Source: 4484-232 sp964486555
GTDB taxonomy: Bacteria > Thermotogota > Thermotogae > Thermotogales > Thermotogaceae
DNA length: 9,196 nucleotides
Reading direction: 5' to 3'
Assembly (NCBI GenBank): GCA_964486555.1
Contig: CAZANP010000064.1
Span: forward strand, 1-9,196
Position 1 is the stretch's first letter. Each line of letters opens with the position of its first letter. The translations under genes and the position numbers were made by a program. The notes below the pieces were generated by a model. That model was not told the origin of the DNA, ran no database searches, and saw nothing but the letters and a program-made list of their open reading frames with translations. Below are positions 6,902 to 9,196 of the stretch, in pieces.

Positions 6902-8248
6902 TCACCCCCTTGGGCTGGAAAGACCGAACAACTCTCTTGTCGTGATTCCCTTTATCTTGTACCTCTTGTATATGTAGTAAGTCACAACAAGCTGAATCAA
7001 CGTGTTGGTTGTGTAGTAAAGGAAAAGCCCTGTTGGAAGACCTATAAATAGGAAGGGAAATATAACGGACATTATGATCCCTTGCCAAGCCGATCGGACA
7101 TCTTGACTCGTTATGAGCGTCGTGAAATAACTCGCTATGATAGTTGTGAGCACGAGGATTATGTTTTTCTTGAAGCCACCTATCGAGAGATCTTCCCAGA
7201 GTAAGAACCTGCTACCATATGCGAACTCCTCCACAAAGTACCTGATCACTGCCCATAGCGTGAAGAAGATGGGAAGCTGAATCAAAAGCATCAGACAGCC
7301 ACTTGCTGGGTTTACACCACTTTCTTTGTAGAGCCTCATCAAAGCCTCTTGTTGCTTCGTTGGGTCTTTGTATTTCTTCCTTATCTGCTCTATAAGGGGT
7401 TGTATTTTCCTCATCTTCATCAAGGATTTCGTCTGAGCATGGTACAAAGGGTACAGGATGAGCCTTACAACCACAGTGAATATTATTATCGCCCATCCGA
7501 AGTTCTTCGTTATACTGTAGAGCCACCAGAAGAACCAGACAAGACCGTAAAAGAGTGGATCGTACCAGGAAGTGAAACCTTTGACCTTCTTTAGCGTTTC
7601 CATGAGATCGTTGTATGCGGAAGGAAACGCCTGTTTGAGGAGGGTGTGCTTGCTAGGTCCCATGAAAGCGAGCATCTTCATCTTTCCATCAACGTCAATC
7701 ACGTTCTCAACTGTTAGCCCCTTATCGTGTTTGACAATGGAAACGAACTTCCCTTTAGGAGCAAACGATATGAAGAATCCCTTTGTGAACCTATCGGTTT
7801 CGGGAAACCAAACTCTTGGAAGGGTAACCTTACACGGTGTGGAAGTTTCTACCTCTACGTAAAAAGTGTAATTGGGGTCGTTCTCTATTATGTACGTTTT
7901 CTTTGCAAAACCATAATTGAAAGTGAGTTTCACCAGTTTGTCAAACCCCGTTCCTTCCAATTTTTCACCATATATGATGGGATCTCCCACAACCTCTAAA
8001 GTGGATCCCCCCACCGTCAAATCGAACCCATCGTTATCGTGCTCAAATATCTGCACTCTCTTCTCTGTTAGAATGAAAACACTGTTCAAATTACCGGTTT
8101 TCGCGTCGAAGTGATACTCCTCAAACCTTGTGAGCACAACCACTTCTTTTTCACTCTTTGTCACTGTTATAAGACTCTTTCCAAGAACCGTGGAAAGGAT
8201 CAAGGCCAATATGAAAGTTAGCATGAAAATACTGCGTCTCAACTTCAT
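6902..8248 (-). CDS. yidC: Membrane protein insertase YidC (Oxa1 family)
   Basis: Inner-membrane insertase that folds and inserts membrane proteins alone or with SecYEG. The 448 residues start with a signal-anchor helix (about 5-23), then a periplasmic beta domain (about 27-215) of the Gram-negative type, shorter than in E. coli. The conserved core follows, with five membrane segments near 232-268, 317-338, 362-382, 388-408 and 410-428. R262 in VVVRLILYPL is the conserved groove arginine. The cytoplasmic hairpin AQTKSLMKMRKIQPLIEQIR and the QLPIFFTLW segment are strongly diagnostic. The sequence strongly resembles T. maritima YidC (TM1461). The ATGA overlap with yidD couples the two; GAGGAGG at 8251-8257 lies only 2 bases from the ATG, so the GAGG part is probably what pairs. 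No residue looks damaged. Confidence 0.97.
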   Translation of the reverse strand: MKLRRSIFMLTFILALILSTVLGKSLITVTKSEKEVVVLTRFEEYHFDAKTGNLNSVFILTEKRVQIFEHDNDGFDLTVGGSTLEVVGDPIIYGEKLEGTGFDKLVKLTFNYGFAKKTYIIENDPNYTFYVEVETSTPCKVTLPRVWFPETDRFTKGFFISFAPKGKFVSIVKHDKGLTVENVIDVDGKMKMLAFMGPSKHTLLKQAFPSAYNDLMETLKKVKGFTSWYDPLFYGLVWFFWWLYSITKNFGWAIIIFTVVVRLILYPLYHAQTKSLMKMRKIQPLIEQIRKKYKDPTKQQEALMRLYKESGVNPASGCLMLLIQLPIFFTLWAVIRYFVEEFAYGSRFLLWEDLSIGGFKKNIILVLTTIIASYFTTLITSQDVRSAWQGIIMSVIFPFLFIGLPTGLFLYYTTNTLIQLVVTYYIYKRYKIKGITTRELFGLSSPRG

Positions 8249-8505
8249 CGCCTCCTCGTTTTATCTTTCTTCTTTGCGTAGAAAAAGTGGAATTCCTCAG
8301 GTACAGGATCGTATCCTCCTTCACTCAAAGGGTTGCACCTTAAAATGCGCCTGAGACTCAGGTAAAGACCTTTCAAAACGCCGTGTTTCTCGATAGCTTC
8401 AATAGCATAAGCAGAACATGTAGGAGTGAACCTACATGAGGGAGGTTTGAATGGAGAAATGTACTTACGATAGAATTTGATAAGACCCACCAGTATTTTC
8501 TTCAT
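8245..8505 (-). CDS. yidD: Membrane protein insertion efficiency factor YidD
   Basis: Small membrane-associated protein that raises the efficiency of YidC-dependent insertion. The 86 residues match the family: an amphipathic N-terminus (KKILVGLIKFYRKYISP), the CRFTPTCSAYA motif with C24 and C30, and RCNPLSEGGYDPVP with C57, ending in a basic tail. The ATG at 8505 is supported by AGAGGATGA just upstream, inside the rnpA coding sequence. The gene overlaps the end of rnpA by 41 bases and the start of yidC by 4, a common arrangement in this operon. Confidence 0.95.
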   Translation of the reverse strand: MKKILVGLIKFYRKYISPFKPPSCRFTPTCSAYAIEAIEKHGVLKGLYLSLRRILRCNPLSEGGYDPVPEEFHFFYAKKKDKTRRR

Positions 8506-8854
8506 ATTTCATCCTCTCTAAAAGGTCATGGATCTTCTCTTTAATTTCCCAAAAATTCGTGTCCTCAAATTCGTCGGATAGCTTTTTTCGGGTCAGAAAA
8601 ACGTAATCATATCCTTCTGGAAATTCCATCTTCCATCTTCTGTAGATCTCTCTTATCCATCTTTTGATTCTGTTCCTGTCATGTGCTTTTCCGAATCTTC
8701 TTTTCACAACTATACCTATTCTAGAATATCCAAGTCCATTCTTTCTATACAACATGACCAGATAATCATTCTGAACCACTTTTCCTTCTTTGAAAACTCT
8801 GTCGAAATCCTTCCTGAGCCTCAGGCGCTCTTTTTTCCTAAAGGTCTGATCCAC
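8465..8854 (-). CDS. rnpA: Ribonuclease P protein component
   Basis: Protein subunit of RNase P, which with the RNA subunit removes tRNA 5' leaders. The 129 residues carry the RNR motif (R60-N61-R62 in AHDRNRIKRWIRE), the LRLRKDFDRVFKEGK N-terminal segment and IGIVVKRRFG. Start is GTG at 8854, one base after the rpmH stop; an in-frame stop lies four codons upstream, so a longer start, as in the Thermus rnpA-rpmH overlap, is excluded. From memory the T. maritima protein is about 117 residues, so the last 12 or so (YEENTGGSYQILS), which run into yidD, are an extension of doubtful importance. The RNase P RNA gene is not in the window. Confidence 0.95.
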   Translation of the reverse strand: MDQTFRKKERLRLRKDFDRVFKEGKVVQNDYLVMLYRKNGLGYSRIGIVVKRRFGKAHDRNRIKRWIREIYRRWKMEFPEGYDYVFLTRKKLSDEFEDTNFWEIKEKIHDLLERMKYEENTGGSYQILS

Positions 8855-8855
8855 T

Positions 8856-8990
8856 TCACACAGTCAACCTCCAGCGCCCCTTCTTCCTCCTGTTTTTCAG
8901 AATCCTCCTTCCACTCTTCGTTCTGGACCTTGCGAGGAATCCATGAGTTCTTTTTCTCTTTCTTTTGGATGGTTGGTACGTTCTCTTCAC
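8856..8990 (-). CDS. rpmH: 50S ribosomal protein L34
   Basis: Small basic protein of the large ribosomal subunit. Reading the minus strand from GTG at 8990 gives 44 codons and TGA: it begins MKRTYQPSKRKRKRTHGF, continues LARSRTKSGRRILKNR and ends KKGRWRLTV, the full-length conserved bacterial L34. The GTG start is fixed by the invariant KRTYQPS beginning, with GGGAGG 7 bases upstream. It is the first gene of the operon and its stop is one base from the rnpA start. It is too short to be caught by usual open-reading-frame size cut-offs, and a longer minus-strand frame over the same bases (8821-9051) is a shadow. Confidence 0.97.
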   Translation of the reverse strand: MKRTYQPSKRKRKRTHGFLARSRTKSGRRILKNRRKKGRWRLTV

Positions 8991-8997
8991 CCTTCAC

Positions 8998-9003
8998 CCT
9001 CCC
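8998..9003 (-). promoter_or_regulatory. Ribosome binding site of rpmH
   Basis: GGGAGG on the minus strand, 7 bases before the GTG at 8990. It decides the start over another upstream GTG at 8997, which is in a different frame. Confidence 0.75.
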
Positions 9004-9022
9004 TTCTACTGGATCGAATGAA

Positions 9023-9051
9023 ATTATACAACATGGCGATTCTCCTCTCAA
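9023..9051 (-). promoter_or_regulatory. Sigma-70 promoter of the rpmH-rnpA-yidD-yidC-jag-cupin operon
   Basis: On the minus strand, TTGAGA (9046-9051; 5 of 6 to TTGACA) and TATAAT (9023-9028; perfect) are separated by exactly 17 bases. Transcription would begin near 9016, giving a leader of only about 26 bases before the rpmH GTG and leaving no room for a riboswitch or attenuator. The stretch upstream of the -35 (9052-9080) is rich in A and T runs and could help polymerase binding. No other promoter of this quality was seen inside the operon. Confidence 0.82.
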
Positions 9052-9083
9052 GAAAAAGTTGAGGGTATTTCAAAATTTGGTGG

Positions 9084-9125
9084 TCGGTATTCGCTCATCG
9101 GTGTTCGATATTCGGTGATCGGTGT
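9084..9125. repeat. Two direct tandem copies of a 21-bp repeat
   Basis: Copies at 9084-9104 and 9105-9125 match at 18 of 21 positions (plus strand TCGGTATTCGCTCATCGGTGT and TCGATATTCGGTGATCGGTGT, fewer than 21 shared in a row). On the minus strand they read as alternating ACACCGAT and ACCGAAT-like blocks. A partial third ACC-rich block continues to 9081. The repeats are noncoding and lie about 30-70 bases upstream of the rpmH -35 box. Function unknown. Confidence 0.75.
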
Positions 9126-9128
9126 TTG

Positions 9129-9192
9129 GGGATTAGGGTATAGTTGTTAGGGTAATTAGTTTATAAATCTTTTTACCCTGTACCCTATTCCC
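9129..9192. repeat. Nested inverted repeat of AGGGTA-type units
   Basis: Outer arms GGGATTAGGGTA (9129-9140) and TACCCTATTCCC (9181-9192) pair at 11 of 12 positions. Inner arms AGGGTAA (9149-9155) and TTACCCT (9173-9179) pair perfectly around a 17-base AT-rich loop. On the minus strand the right arms read as three 7-base units, AGGGAAT, AGGGTAC and AGGGTAA. The element reaches within 4 bases of the window end and may continue. It could be a two-step hairpin, a terminator-like structure for a gene to the right, or a piece of a dispersed repeat. No T-run typical of an intrinsic terminator follows on the plus strand within the window. Confidence 0.65.
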
Positions 9193-9196
9193 TATA

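Larger units (their letters stand above)
8991..9196. other. Intergenic region upstream of rpmH
   Basis: The only sizeable noncoding stretch of the window (206 bases). From rpmH outward it holds the leader and ribosome binding site, the promoter, an AT-rich segment, the 21-bp tandem repeats and the nested inverted repeat. No open frame with family-like content, tRNA or small RNA structure with a clear terminator was recognised on either strand. Confidence 0.8.

Noticed and set aside
6361..6945. 194-codon plus-strand open frame over jag
   Set aside because: Composition rich in F, S and P is typical of an antisense reading of a lysine/glutamate-rich gene; the jag reading has three recognised domains.
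8821..9051. 76-codon minus-strand frame upstream of rnpA
   Set aside because: It overlaps rpmH in another frame and gives a low-complexity K/E-rich sequence; the 44-residue L34 frame explains the region.
8681..9118. 145-codon plus-strand open frame over rnpA and rpmH
   Set aside because: It runs antisense through two essential genes and their promoter and has a serine/phenylalanine-rich sequence without motifs.
9084..9125. CRISPR repeats
   Set aside because: The two copies abut without spacers and differ from each other; there are no cas genes.
9127..9192. G-quadruplex from the AGGG units
   Set aside because: Each strand shows only three GGG runs in reach within the window; a fourth would have to lie beyond the edge.

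Overview
The window most likely comes from a Thermotogales bacterium, Thermotoga or a close relative such as Pseudothermotoga. The strongest reason is the minus-strand gene order rpmH-rnpA-yidD-yidC-jag-cupin. The last gene closely resembles the small manganese cupin TM1459 of Thermotoga maritima, which sits in the same place after jag (TM1460) and yidC (TM1461). Ribosome binding sites are strong (GGAGG or GAGGTG) and genes are packed with gaps or overlaps of a few bases.

Left part, plus strand, 1-5894: the downstream part of a carbohydrate uptake and catabolism operon. In order: the C-terminal part of a CUT2-type sugar ABC ATPase (cut by the window edge), a SorC-family sugar-sensing repressor, a short KdsD/GutQ-like SIS-domain phosphosugar isomerase without CBS domains, a zinc-dependent sorbitol-dehydrogenase-like enzyme, a homoserine-dehydrogenase-like oxidoreductase with a C-terminal SAF domain, and an FGGY carbohydrate kinase. 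The gene set suggests import of a sugar or polyol, oxidation to a ketose, phosphorylation and isomerisation. The role of the SAF-domain enzyme does not fit a textbook pathway and the substrate cannot be read from the sequence. The operon promoter and the rest of the transporter lie upstream of the window.

Right part, minus strand, 8990 down to 5903: a housekeeping operon for ribosomal protein L34, RNase P protein, the YidD and YidC membrane-insertion factors, the RNA-binding protein Jag/KhpB and the cupin. It is read from a near-consensus promoter at 9023-9051. The two operons converge with 8 bp between stop codons and no convincing terminator. By hand count of a few lines, the left operon is about 37-40% GC and much of the right operon about 46-48% (one rnpA line is 37%), which fits a catabolic cassette placed beside a conserved core operon.

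The only noncoding stretch of any size is 8991-9196. It holds the rpmH promoter and leader, two 21-bp tandem repeats of an ACCGA-type sequence, and a nested inverted repeat built from AGGGTA-like units that runs almost to the window end. No tRNA, rRNA, CRISPR array or insertion sequence was seen. The best candidates for something undescribed are the catabolic pathway containing the SAF-domain dehydrogenase and the repeat-rich element upstream of rpmH.
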